Assembly (NCBI GenBank): GCA_945881885.1
Contig: CAMCVI010000011.1
Span: 1 to 64,000 of the forward strand
DNA from: Chryseobacterium gleum
GTDB lineage: Bacteria; Bacteroidota; Bacteroidia; Flavobacteriales; Flavobacteriaceae
Length of the DNA stretch: 64,000 nucleotides
Direction of reading: 5' to 3'
Position numbers and translations under genes: made by a program. Each line of letters starts with the position of its first letter. Within the stretch, counting starts at the first letter, position 1. Of the stretch, positions 35,495 through 46,673 are shown piece after piece. The notes below the pieces were generated by a model that saw only the letters and a program-made list of their open reading frames with translations, made no database searches and was not told the DNA's origin.

Positions 35495-38485
35495 TTAAAA
35501 TTTCATATTAACTCCAAACAAAAATTGTCTTTGTCTTGGATAAATTGTGTTATCAATACCGCTAAATACTTCTGGGTCTAAACCTGAATATTTAGTAATT
35601 ACAAAGGCATTCTGAACGCCTGCGCTTAATCTTACAGAAGCTTTACCTTCTAACCAATTAGGGAATGTATATCCTAATGTAATGTTGTCCATTCTTAAGA
35701 ATGATGCATCTTCTATGTAATAATCAGAGAAAATTACGTTGTTTCCTGAACTTGTAAAGTTAGAATCAAAAGTGCTTGTTGGAACATTTGACAAAATTGA
35801 ATTGGCAAACATGTTATTAGTATAAGCATTAGAAGAATTAACATTGTTATACATTCTGTTTCCAATACTTGCTCTTAAGTTAAATGAGAAGTCAAAATCA
35901 TAAACATTCATAATAGACTGAAATCCTAATAATACATCCGGGTCCGTATTGTTAAAAATGTATTTGTCTTTGTCGTTAATTATATTATCTCCATTTAAGT
36001 CTGCAAAAGCACCTTCAATCGGCATACCGTCTGATCCGTATAATTGTTTATATACGTAAAAAGAGTTTGGCGTCCATTGTTCAGAGAATACTTGAATGCT
36101 TGCTCCAGTTCCACCGCCAATTCCACCAGTAGGTGTATTATTAACGGTTTTCAATTCTTTAATTCTTCTTTCAAATTTAGAAGCATTAAAATTAACATTC
36201 CAGTTGAATTTTTCCTTTTTAACAATTTCAGCATTCAAGGTAAATTCCACTCCTTTAATATCTAAACTTCCAATGTTTTGTGGTCCAAAGTTTGAAAAGT
36301 TAGAACCGTCAGCAAAAGGAGCTCTAAATAATAAATCTTCTGATAATTTGTAATACCCTTCAACCGATCCTGAAATTCTATTGTTAAACAAACCATAGTC
36401 TAAACCTACATTATATGTAGTGGTTTCTTCCCATTTTAAATTTGGATTGTAAGCTTTAGGCAAACCCACCGTTAATGGTGATGTTCCAAACACATATTGA
36501 GATCCAGGAGTTCCAGTAGCGTATTGAGCTTGCCAGTAATCTCTTAATCCTCCTAAATCTTGTTGTCCTGTAATACCCCAACCCGCTCTAAGTTTTAAGT
36601 CAGAAATTGTTTTGCTGTTTTCAAAAAACTCATTGTTTAATTTCCAAGCAAACGATGCTGCTGGGAAGTTACCAAATTGATTTTCTTTAGCAAATACTGA
36701 TGTTCCGTCTCTTCTATACGTTAACGTTAACAAGTATTTGTCTTTATAGGTTAAATTTGTTCTTGCAAAATAACCAATTAAAACCCTGTCTGTTGATTTA
36801 TCAATATCTGAAAAATTGCCTGTAGGATTTAAAAGGTTTCCAGAATTATATCTTTCTTCTTCAAATTTTTGGTAAGAATAACCAGCTGTTCCTTCAAAAT
36901 CTAATTGGCCGAATTTTTTGTTATAAATAAAGTAGCCGTCTAGTAGTTTGTTTGTGAAAGATGAACTATAGTTAGAACGCTCTCCAAATTTATCAGTTAA
37001 TGCATTTCCACCATTTCCGTCAGAAACTGCAGAATTTTTAGCTACGGTTGGATTTCCTTCTCCTTTAGATTGGTCATAACCGAAGTTAACAACTGCTCTT
37101 AATTCAGGTAAAAAATGAAATTTATAATCCAATTGTAAGTTACCTAATATACGGTTTACTTTACTAGCATTTGTACTTTGCATAATTTCCGCAACTGGGT
37201 TTCTTGGAGCTAAGGCTGTTAAATTTCCATTTGGTGCCGCATACTCATAAAATCCACCCCATGGTGAACTGGCGTTGTAAACCGGTTTAGTTGGATCAAA
37301 TCTAAGAGCACTTCCAATAGGCGTTCTAGCAAAATTGTTTTTTTCATTAGAAATGTTAGCATTTAAAGTCAATTTCAAATGGTCTTTAAACAAACTCGGA
37401 CTTAAATTTAATCCAGCTGTACTTCTGTTAAACTTGTCGGTCATTATTAAACCCTCTTGATACGTGTTTCCAACACTTAATCTTGCAGGAATTTTATCAA
37501 ATAAACTTCCACTTAGGTTCAAGTTATTGGTTACATAATCTGTTGGTTTAAATATTTCCTCTTGCCAATCTGTGTTATAAATAGTTCTACTTTCATTAAT
37601 GTCCGGCGTAGTTGGGTTGTCTGCAATTCCAGAAGGCACTCCAAGTGATCCAGCTTGCGCAGGATATAATTGTTGCACTTTAGCTACAAATTCATCTGAA
37701 CTTAAAACATCAATTTTTCTATAATGCTTACCACTACCATATTGAAAATTGTAATCCACTTTCAATTTTTTGCCACCTTTTTTGGTCGTAATGATGATTA
37801 CACCGTTTGAAGCTCTAGACCCGTAAATTGCAGTTGCAGAAGCATCTTTCAATACAGAGATAGACTCAACAGTGTTTGGGTCTAAAGTTGCCAAAAAGTT
37901 TCTTGAACCTGAAGGAGACTCATTAGAAATTGGCAAACCATCCACCACAATTAAAGGGCTGCTATTTGCCGTAATTGAAGCGCCACCTCTAATTCTAATA
38001 TCAGAACTAGAACCTGGACCACCACCAGTATTAATTTGTAAACCAGCAACTCTACCATTTAATAAATTTTCAACAGTTGGCGTAGCCCCTCTGTTAAAAT
38101 CTTTAGATGAAATTTGCGTTACTGAGCCAGTAGCGTCTTTTTTCTTAACTTTACCGTAACCTACAACTAAAACCTCTTCAATTCCTTGTCCGTCTTGTTG
38201 TAAAGAAACCGAAATGTTTTGTTGATTAGTGAAAGCAATAGTTTCTGTTTTAAATCCCAAAAATGAGAAAGAAACATTGTCTCCCGATTTTACATTTTTT
38301 AAAGTAAATGTTCCATCTGAATTAGTGAATGTTCCATTTGATGTCCCAGTAATTACTACCGAAACGCCAGACATAGCTTGATTGCTAGATGCGTCTGTTA
38401 CTTTACCAGTTAAGCTGTTTTGAGCCAAAACACTTAAAGGTAAAACGAGCATAAAAAACAGTAATTTTTTTAGCATTGTTTTCAT
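35495..38485 (-). CDS. susC: SusC-like TonB-dependent outer-membrane transporter
   Basis: The protein has 996 residues. After the signal peptide comes a carboxypeptidase-D-like domain (about 22-105, LTGKVTDASSNQAMSGVSVVI). The plug starts at about 105 with EEVLVVGYGKVKKKDATGS and contains DASATAIYGSRASNGVIIITTK. The 22-strand barrel continues to the last Phe. It imports maltooligosaccharides into the periplasm with TonB energy. It is the first gene of the minus-strand operon susC-susD-susE-amylase. Confidence 0.97.
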   Translation of the reverse strand: MKTMLKKLLFFMLVLPLSVLAQNSLTGKVTDASSNQAMSGVSVVITGTSNGTFTNSDGTFTLKNVKSGDNVSFSFLGFKTETIAFTNQQNISVSLQQDGQGIEEVLVVGYGKVKKKDATGSVTQISSKDFNRGATPTVENLLNGRVAGLQINTGGGPGSSSDIRIRGGASITANSSPLIVVDGLPISNESPSGSRNFLATLDPNTVESISVLKDASATAIYGSRASNGVIIITTKKGGKKLKVDYNFQYGSGKHYRKIDVLSSDEFVAKVQQLYPAQAGSLGVPSGIADNPTTPDINESRTIYNTDWQEEIFKPTDYVTNNLNLSGSLFDKIPARLSVGNTYQEGLIMTDKFNRSTAGLNLSPSLFKDHLKLTLNANISNEKNNFARTPIGSALRFDPTKPVYNASSPWGGFYEYAAPNGNLTALAPRNPVAEIMQSTNASKVNRILGNLQLDYKFHFLPELRAVVNFGYDQSKGEGNPTVAKNSAVSDGNGGNALTDKFGERSNYSSSFTNKLLDGYFIYNKKFGQLDFEGTAGYSYQKFEEERYNSGNLLNPTGNFSDIDKSTDRVLIGYFARTNLTYKDKYLLTLTYRRDGTSVFAKENQFGNFPAASFAWKLNNEFFENSKTISDLKLRAGWGITGQQDLGGLRDYWQAQYATGTPGSQYVFGTSPLTVGLPKAYNPNLKWEETTTYNVGLDYGLFNNRISGSVEGYYKLSEDLLFRAPFADGSNFSNFGPQNIGSLDIKGVEFTLNAEIVKKEKFNWNVNFNASKFERRIKELKTVNNTPTGGIGGGTGASIQVFSEQWTPNSFYVYKQLYGSDGMPIEGAFADLNGDNIINDKDKYIFNNTDPDVLLGFQSIMNVYDFDFSFNLRASIGNRMYNNVNSSNAYTNNMFANSILSNVPTSTFDSNFTSSGNNVIFSDYYIEDASFLRMDNITLGYTFPNWLEGKASVRLSAGVQNAFVITKYSGLDPEVFSGIDNTIYPRQRQFLFGVNMKF

Positions 38486-38591
38486 ACATTTTGTTTAAAT
38501 TAATAGTCAGTTTTTTGCTTATATATTCACTTCAAAGGTTAAATTTATGTAAATTTTTCATTAATCAAAATCAATTAAAATATATTATGCT

Positions 38592-38607
38592 ACGAAAACG
38601 TTTTCGT
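38592..38607. promoter_or_regulatory. Candidate LacI-family operator between susC and the regulator gene
   Basis: ACGAAAACGTTTTCGT is a perfect 16-bp palindrome with the central CG typical of LacI-family operators. It is 107 bp upstream of susC and 169 bp upstream of the LacI-type gene, so it can control both divergent genes. Confidence 0.75.
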
Positions 38608-38775
38608 GTTGAAAACTTTATTAATTATTTATCTTTTTAGTTGAAAATGAACAGGATAAATAATTTTATTATCATAAAAATTCCATTTTCATAATTTCGA
38701 AAAAAAACGCCACTTTTCTACTAAAAATAAAAAATGTATATTGTAGCCGAAAATCATCTTTAATTCAAAATTATA

Positions 38776-39795
38776 ATGAGAAGAAAAGTAACTTTAAAGC
38801 AAATTGCAAAAGAGCTTGATATTTCCATTTCAACCGTTTCAAAATCATTAAGAGACAGTCATGAAATAAGTGAGGAAACGCGATTAAAAGTGAAAGCTTT
38901 TGCCAAATTGTACAATTATAAACCTAATAATATTGCGTTAAGTTTAAAAAATAAGAAAACAAAAACCATCGGAATTATTATTCCAGAAATTGTACATCAT
39001 TTTTTTGCTACTGTAATTAGTGGTATTGAGCACGTTGCTAATGAGTTTGGCTATAATGTTATTGTAACGCTTTCAGATGAATCTTTTGATAAAGAAGTGA
39101 TAAATCTTGAAATGCTAGCTAATGGAAGTACAGACGGCTTTATCATGTCGCTTTCCAAAGAAACGCAACAAAAAAAAGATTTTCACCATTTAGAAGAAGT
39201 AATTAATCAGGGGATGCCAGTGGTGCTTTTTGACCGCATAACAAATGATGTTTTTTGCGATAAAGTAATTATTGATGATCAATTGGCGGCTTATAATGCT
39301 ACTGAATTTTTTATCACTAATAAATATAAAAATATTGCCCTTATAACTACAGTGGATTATGTAAGCGTAGGAAAACTGCGTACAGACGGCTATTTAAAAG
39401 CACTTACGAATTATGATATTAAAACCAATGAAAATTTAATTATAAAAGTGGAAGATATTGAACATTGTCAAGATCAAATTATCGATTTAATAACAAATAA
39501 TTCTATTGATGCTGTTTTTGCAGTTAACGAATTATTTGCCGTAACAGCCATTAAAGCGATAAATAAATTAGGCAAAAAAGTCCCAGAAGATATTGCAGTT
39601 ATTGGTTTTACAGACGGAATTATTTCTCAATTTTCAACACCAACAATTACTACTGTAAGTCAAAACGGAATAAAAATGGGTCAAAAAGCAGCCAAAATGC
39701 TAATTGAACGTCTTGAAAAAGATGAAGATGACGAACAATACACTACAGAAATTATTGAAACCGAATTAATTTTTAGAGAATCTACGACAACGTAA
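38776..39795 (+). CDS. LacI-family transcriptional regulator
   Basis: The 339-residue protein has the LacI helix-turn-helix at residues 3-25 (VTLKQIAKELDISISTVSKSLR), a hinge (NYKPNNIALSLKNKK), and a periplasmic-binding-protein-like effector domain (about 62-335, TIGIIIPEIVHHFFATVISGIE; AVIGFTDG). It is expected to bind a maltose-type sugar or phosphosugar and regulate the locus. This is unlike the Bacteroides sus locus, which uses the membrane-bound SusR. It is divergent from susC. Confidence 0.95.
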   Translation: MRRKVTLKQIAKELDISISTVSKSLRDSHEISEETRLKVKAFAKLYNYKPNNIALSLKNKKTKTIGIIIPEIVHHFFATVISGIEHVANEFGYNVIVTLSDESFDKEVINLEMLANGSTDGFIMSLSKETQQKKDFHHLEEVINQGMPVVLFDRITNDVFCDKVIIDDQLAAYNATEFFITNKYKNIALITTVDYVSVGKLRTDGYLKALTNYDIKTNENLIIKVEDIEHCQDQIIDLITNNSIDAVFAVNELFAVTAIKAINKLGKKVPEDIAVIGFTDGIISQFSTPTITTVSQNGIKMGQKAAKMLIERLEKDEDDEQYTTEIIETELIFRESTTT

Positions 39796-39965
39796 TAGTT
39801 TTTTTAATAAATTGAAAATCAAGTATTTAAAATTTATTAATGAAACTTTTCACATTTTTTTGAGGCACAAATTTTAGATTATTTAAAATAATTTACTTTA
39901 ATTTGTGTCAATCAAAGCTTATATTTCACTTCAAAAATTAAGTAAAGTTTTGATAAGCACATAAA

Positions 39966-39973
39966 AAGCGCTT
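39966..39973. promoter_or_regulatory. Weak second operator-like core before the MFS gene
   Basis: AAGCGCTT is a palindromic LacI-type core 29 bp before the MFS ATG, but the outer positions match the 38592 palindrome only partly. Confidence 0.3.
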
Positions 39974-40002
39974 GTCGTAGTATTAATAACTAATTACGAT
40001 AA

Positions 40003-41409
40003 ATGGAAAAGCGTAAGTTACATTTCTGGGAAATTTGGAACATGAGTTTCGGTTTCTTAGGAATTCAGTTTGGTTTTGCCCTACAAGGCGGCTTCATGTC
40101 AAGAATTTTTCAAACACTCGGTGCCGAAGTAGACGATATACCAGGTCTATGGGTGGCCGCACCTTTAACTGGTTTGTTGGTGCAACCAATTGTTGGGTAT
40201 CTATCTGACAATACTTGGAGTCCTAAATTTGGTAGAAGAAAACCATTTTTCCTTATCGGAGCTATTTTAGCTTCTATAACACTGTTTTTCATGCCACATT
40301 CTCCTGTATTATGGATTGCAGCAGGTTTACTATGGGTTTTAGATTCTTCCATTAATATTAGCATGGAACCTTTTCGTGCTTTAGTGGCAGATAAACTTCC
40401 AGAATCTCAGCGTTCAAACGGATTTGTGATTCAAACATTAATCATCGGAATTGGAACATGGATTGCCAGTAATTTACCTTGGTTGGTGAATAAATTAGGT
40501 GTAACAAATGAAGCAGCAGCTGGCGTCATTCCACAATCAGTTATTGTAGCGTTTTCTGTTGGCGCATTTGTGTTTTTTGGTAGTATTTTATACACCATAT
40601 TTACAACAAAAGAAAACCCGCCTGAAGATTTAAATCAATTTCTTACCGAAAAAAAAGCCTCTCGTTTTATTCCAGATTTAGTAATTAGCTTGAAAGAAAT
40701 GCCAGTTACCATGAAAAAATTGGGTTTAATTCAGTTTTTTAGTTGGTTTGCATTTTTTACCATGTGGAGTTTATCCACACCAGCACTAACAGAACATGTT
40801 TTTCATTCTCCAAAACCAGATGTAAAAGAATTTGCAAAATTAGACGATAAAGGAGCTGTTTTAAAAAACAGTAAAGAGGAAGTTATTTATCTAAGTTCAT
40901 CAAAAGAGCAAGAATATCAAGCAAAAGACAAAGTATACAATAACGCAGCCGATTTAGTAGGTTCTGCAACTGGTGTATATGGATTGTCTTCTATGGTTTT
41001 TGCCTTATTACTTACTTTTTATACGATGAAAAACAAAATAAATAGAAAATACATTCACATGGCTTCTTTGATTCTGGGTGGATTAGGATTTATTTACATG
41101 TTTTATGCTACACCAGAAACATTAATGTATTCGTTTATATTAATTGGTTTTTCTTGGGGAAGTATCTTATCGATGCCTTATGCTATGTTGTCAAGTTCGG
41201 TTAATCCTAATAAAATGGGAATGATGATGGGACTTTTTAATATGTTTATTGTAATTCCTCAAATTATTGCGGCGCTAGGCGGAATCAATTTTTTGTATAA
41301 ATTAATTGGTGAAGCACATATAAATGCTATGCTACTAGCTGGATTATTATTAATTATTGCAGGATTATGTAATTTCTTTATTACAGATAAAAATGCAATT
41401 TCAGGTTAA
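40003..41409 (+). CDS. MFS sugar transporter
   Basis: The 468-residue membrane protein has about 12 helices. The N-terminal region GFLGIQFGFALQGGFMSRIFQTLGA and the loop GYLSDNTWSPKFGRRKPFFLIG match the sucrose/maltose-type (SLC45/GPH-like) MFS transporters common in flavobacterial alpha-glucan loci. A soluble insertion of ~60 residues (about 265-325, KPDVKEFAKLDDKGA) lies between helices. It should carry maltose or maltooligosaccharides across the inner membrane. It precedes pgmB by seven bases. Confidence 0.92.
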   Translation: MEKRKLHFWEIWNMSFGFLGIQFGFALQGGFMSRIFQTLGAEVDDIPGLWVAAPLTGLLVQPIVGYLSDNTWSPKFGRRKPFFLIGAILASITLFFMPHSPVLWIAAGLLWVLDSSINISMEPFRALVADKLPESQRSNGFVIQTLIIGIGTWIASNLPWLVNKLGVTNEAAAGVIPQSVIVAFSVGAFVFFGSILYTIFTTKENPPEDLNQFLTEKKASRFIPDLVISLKEMPVTMKKLGLIQFFSWFAFFTMWSLSTPALTEHVFHSPKPDVKEFAKLDDKGAVLKNSKEEVIYLSSSKEQEYQAKDKVYNNAADLVGSATGVYGLSSMVFALLLTFYTMKNKINRKYIHMASLILGGLGFIYMFYATPETLMYSFILIGFSWGSILSMPYAMLSSSVNPNKMGMMMGLFNMFIVIPQIIAALGGINFLYKLIGEAHINAMLLAGLLLIIAGLCNFFITDKNAISG

Positions 41410-41416
41410 ACAAAAA

Positions 41417-42073
41417 ATGAATAAAAAAGCATTTATATTCGATTTAGACGGCGTAATTGTTGACACAGCCAAATTTCATTTTTTGGCATGGAAAAAATTA
41501 GCCGATAGTTTGAACATTAGTTTTACACACGAAATCAACGAACAACTAAAAGGCGTAAGTCGTGTGCGTTCGTTAGAAATTATTTTATCTCAAGGAAACT
41601 TACAAGCATCTCAAGAGGATAAAAACAAATGGTTAATCCAAAAGAATGAAGACTACTTAGCATTTGTTTCAAAAATGGACAAATCTGAAATTTTACCTCG
41701 AGTAGAAGAAGTACTTCAGTTCTTAAAAACCAACAATCAATATATTGTATTGGGTTCGGCAAGTAAAAATGCCCGACCAATATTAGAAAAAGTAAACATT
41801 TTGCATTATTTTGATGCACTTGTTGACGGAAATGATGTAACCAATGCCAAACCCGATCCAGAAGTTTTTCTGCAAGGAGCAAACCAAGTTCAGGTTGATT
41901 ACAAGAATGCTATTGTTTTTGAAGATTCAGTAGCAGGTATTCAAGCGGCAAATGTAGCTGGAATGACAAGCATTGGTATTGGCGAGAAAGAAATTTTACA
42001 CGAATCGGATTTTTGTTTTAGAGATTTTACAGAAATGAGTAACGATTTTTTTACACAATTAATTAATAAATAG
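41417..42073 (+). CDS. pgmB: Beta-phosphoglucomutase
   Basis: The 218-residue HAD-family enzyme has the nucleophile motif FDLDGVIVDTA with Asp8 and Asp10, GSASKNARPIL as motif II, and VFEDSVAGIQAA as motif IV. The start at 41417 (MNKKAF) is preferred over the longer frame from 41357, which would overlap the MFS gene. It converts beta-glucose-1-phosphate from the GH65 phosphorylase to glucose-6-phosphate. It belongs to the run MFS-pgmB-GH65. Confidence 0.94.
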   Translation: MNKKAFIFDLDGVIVDTAKFHFLAWKKLADSLNISFTHEINEQLKGVSRVRSLEIILSQGNLQASQEDKNKWLIQKNEDYLAFVSKMDKSEILPRVEEVLQFLKTNNQYIVLGSASKNARPILEKVNILHYFDALVDGNDVTNAKPDPEVFLQGANQVQVDYKNAIVFEDSVAGIQAANVAGMTSIGIGEKEILHESDFCFRDFTEMSNDFFTQLINK

Positions 42074-42118
42074 TAATTGTCAAATTGACTAATTGAGAAT
42101 TGACAAATCAAAAAGAAA

Positions 42119-44413
42119 ATGAATCAGGATTATATCGTACCAAATAATTGGTCAATCATAGAAGAAGGATTTGATGCGGATAGAGTAAAATCTTCCGAAA
42201 GTTTATTTAGTATTGGAAATGGTGCCATGGGGCAACGCGCCAATTTTGAAGAGCATTACTCAGGTGATACTTTTCAAGGCAGTTACATTGCTGGGGTATA
42301 TTATCCAGACAAAACTAAAGTAGGCTGGTGGAAAAATGGCTATCCTGAATATTTTGCCAAAGTACTAAATGCACCAAATTGGATAGGAATTAATTTAGAA
42401 ATTAACGGCGAAAAATTAGATTTAGCAACTTGTAAATCGGTTTCAAACTTCAGACGTGAATTGAACATGCAGGAAGGTTGGTACCAACGTTCTTTTCAAG
42501 CTATTTTGCAAAATGATGTAGAAATTAAAGTACACGTAACTCGATTTTTATCATTAGATATTGATGAATTAGGTGCGATAAAATATAATGTTACGTCGTT
42601 AAATACCGACGCAAAAGTGGTTTTTAAACCCTATTTAGATGCCGGAATTGAAAATGAAGATACCAATTGGGAAGAAAAATTCTGGGAAACTTTAGAAATT
42701 AAAAATGAAGAAAATAGTGCATTTATTGTAGCTCGAACTTTAAAAACAAAGTTTACAGTGGCTACTTATATGAAAAATCAAATTATTTTAAATAATGAAA
42801 TTGTTGATGTAAAACCTGTTGAGGTTACAAAAGAACCATCAAAAATTATGTTTTCTTACGAAGTTGCTGCTACTCAAGGGCAAACAGTTGGTATTCTAAA
42901 ATATGGTGGTTACACGATTTCAACCAATCATAAAGAAGAATACCTTATTTCTTCAGCAAAACAAGTGTTAATTCAAGCCACTACTTTAGGATTTCAAGCT
43001 TTATTAGAAAATCAAAAACAAGCTTGGGCTAAGATTTGGGAAATGAGCGACATCACTATCGAAGGCGATATCAAAGCACAACAAGGTATTCGTTTTAATA
43101 TTTTTCAATTAAATCAAACGTATTTAGGAAAAGATTCTCGATTAAATATTGGTCCAAAAGGATTTACTGGTGAAAAATACGGCGGATCTACCTATTGGGA
43201 TACTGAAGCGTATTGTATTCCGTTTTACATGGCAACAAAAAATCAAAACGTAGCCAAAAGTTTGTTAGAATACAGATACAATCAATTGGATAAAGCCATA
43301 GAAAATGCCGAAAAAAACTTAGGGTTCAAAAACGGCGCAGCATTATATCCAATGGTAACTATGAATGGTGAAGAATGTCATAACGAATGGGAAATTACTT
43401 TTGAAGAAATTCACCGAAATGGTGCCATTGCATTTGCTATTTATAATTATTACCGTTTCACTGGAGATTACAGTTACATTCCAGAAAAAGGATTAGAAGT
43501 TTTAATTGGAATTGCCCGTTTTTGGCATCAAAGAGCCACTTTTTCAACAGACAAAAATCAATTTGTAATTTTAGGGGTAACAGGGCCAAATGAATACGAA
43601 AATAACGTAAATAATAATTGGTATACTAATTATATCGCAAGATGGTGTATCAATTATACGTATGCTCAAATTGAAAAAGTAGAATCGGAATATTCATCTG
43701 ATTACGAAAGAATTATAAGTAAAGTAAACTTAAATGATACCGAATTACAATCTTGGAAAAACACCGCAGACAATATGTATTTCCCATTTTCAGGAGAACA
43801 TGGGGTATTTTTACAACAAGATGGTTTCTTAGATAAAGAATTAATAAAAGTTTCAGATTTAGAAAAATCTCAACGACCAATTAACCAAAAATGGAGTTGG
43901 GATAGAATTTTACGTTCGCCATATATCAAACAAGCAGACACGCTTCAAGGGTTTTATTTCTTTGAAGATGATTTTACAAAAGAACAATTAGAAAGACATT
44001 TCGATTTTTACGAACCATTTACGGTTCATGAAAGCTCACTTTCTCCTTGTGTGCATTCTATTCAGGCTGCTGCTTTGGGAAGAATGGATCAGGCCTATCA
44101 GTTTTATTTAAGAACGTCTCGATTAGATTTAGACGATTATAACAAAGAAGTACACGAAGGATTACACATTACTTCTATGGCAGGAACTTGGATGAGTATT
44201 GTAGAAGGTTTTGGAGGAATGCGTGTAAAAAACAACCAATTGCACTTTGAACCAAGAATTCCAGAACAATGGAAAGGGTATTCGTTTAAAGTAAATTTCA
44301 GAAATGCTATCGTAAAAGTTGAAGTCACCCATCAAGAAACCAAAGTTGCTGTTGAAGGCAATCAAGAAGTAGAAGTAATCATTAATGGCGCATCACAATT
44401 AGTAAAAAATTAA
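42119..44413 (+). CDS. Glycoside hydrolase family 65 (maltose phosphorylase type)
   Basis: The 764-residue enzyme has an N-terminal super-sandwich (about 1-270) with NGAMGQRANFEEHYSG, then the (alpha/alpha)6 barrel with GSTYWDTEAYCIPFYMATKN. The catalytic-acid region is NGEECHNEWEITFEEIHR. It is expected to phosphorolyse maltose to glucose and beta-glucose-1-phosphate, matching the adjacent PgmB. Trehalose- or kojibiose-specific relatives cannot be excluded. It has no signal peptide, so it is cytoplasmic. Confidence 0.92.
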   Translation: MNQDYIVPNNWSIIEEGFDADRVKSSESLFSIGNGAMGQRANFEEHYSGDTFQGSYIAGVYYPDKTKVGWWKNGYPEYFAKVLNAPNWIGINLEINGEKLDLATCKSVSNFRRELNMQEGWYQRSFQAILQNDVEIKVHVTRFLSLDIDELGAIKYNVTSLNTDAKVVFKPYLDAGIENEDTNWEEKFWETLEIKNEENSAFIVARTLKTKFTVATYMKNQIILNNEIVDVKPVEVTKEPSKIMFSYEVAATQGQTVGILKYGGYTISTNHKEEYLISSAKQVLIQATTLGFQALLENQKQAWAKIWEMSDITIEGDIKAQQGIRFNIFQLNQTYLGKDSRLNIGPKGFTGEKYGGSTYWDTEAYCIPFYMATKNQNVAKSLLEYRYNQLDKAIENAEKNLGFKNGAALYPMVTMNGEECHNEWEITFEEIHRNGAIAFAIYNYYRFTGDYSYIPEKGLEVLIGIARFWHQRATFSTDKNQFVILGVTGPNEYENNVNNNWYTNYIARWCINYTYAQIEKVESEYSSDYERIISKVNLNDTELQSWKNTADNMYFPFSGEHGVFLQQDGFLDKELIKVSDLEKSQRPINQKWSWDRILRSPYIKQADTLQGFYFFEDDFTKEQLERHFDFYEPFTVHESSLSPCVHSIQAAALGRMDQAYQFYLRTSRLDLDDYNKEVHEGLHITSMAGTWMSIVEGFGGMRVKNNQLHFEPRIPEQWKGYSFKVNFRNAIVKVEVTHQETKVAVEGNQEVEVIINGASQLVKN

Positions 44414-44424
44414 TAAAATGAATT

Positions 44425-44450
44425 GTCATGCTGAACTTGTTTCAGTATCT
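44425..44450 (+). repeat. Dispersed repeat copy A (GTCATGCTGAACTTGTTTCAG type)
   Basis: A partial copy of a flavobacterial intergenic repeat lies between GH65 and GH97. Related copies lie at 46594-46660 and, reversed, at 53639-53665. Confidence 0.75.
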
Positions 44451-44452
44451 AA

Positions 44453-46576
<2,124 letters not shown>

Positions 46577-46593
46577 ATGATAATACACAACGC

Positions 46594-46660
46594 TTGTCAA
46601 ATTGAACTTGTTTCAGTTTCTCATTACATTAACTTAAATCCTGAAATGAGTTTAGGATGA
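46594..46660 (+). repeat. Dispersed repeat copy B, nearly full hairpin
   Basis: TTGTCAAATTGAACTTGTTTCAG is followed after ~20 bases by ATCCTGAAATGAGTTTAGGATGA, an imperfect inverted complement. It is the longest of the three copies. Confidence 0.7.
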
Positions 46661-46673
46661 TAAAAAGTAAGAT

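Noticed and set aside
41357..41416. Longer N-terminus for beta-phosphoglucomutase
   Set aside because: The extra 20 residues overlap the MFS gene and do not belong to the HAD fold; the ATG at 41417 gives the family's usual start.
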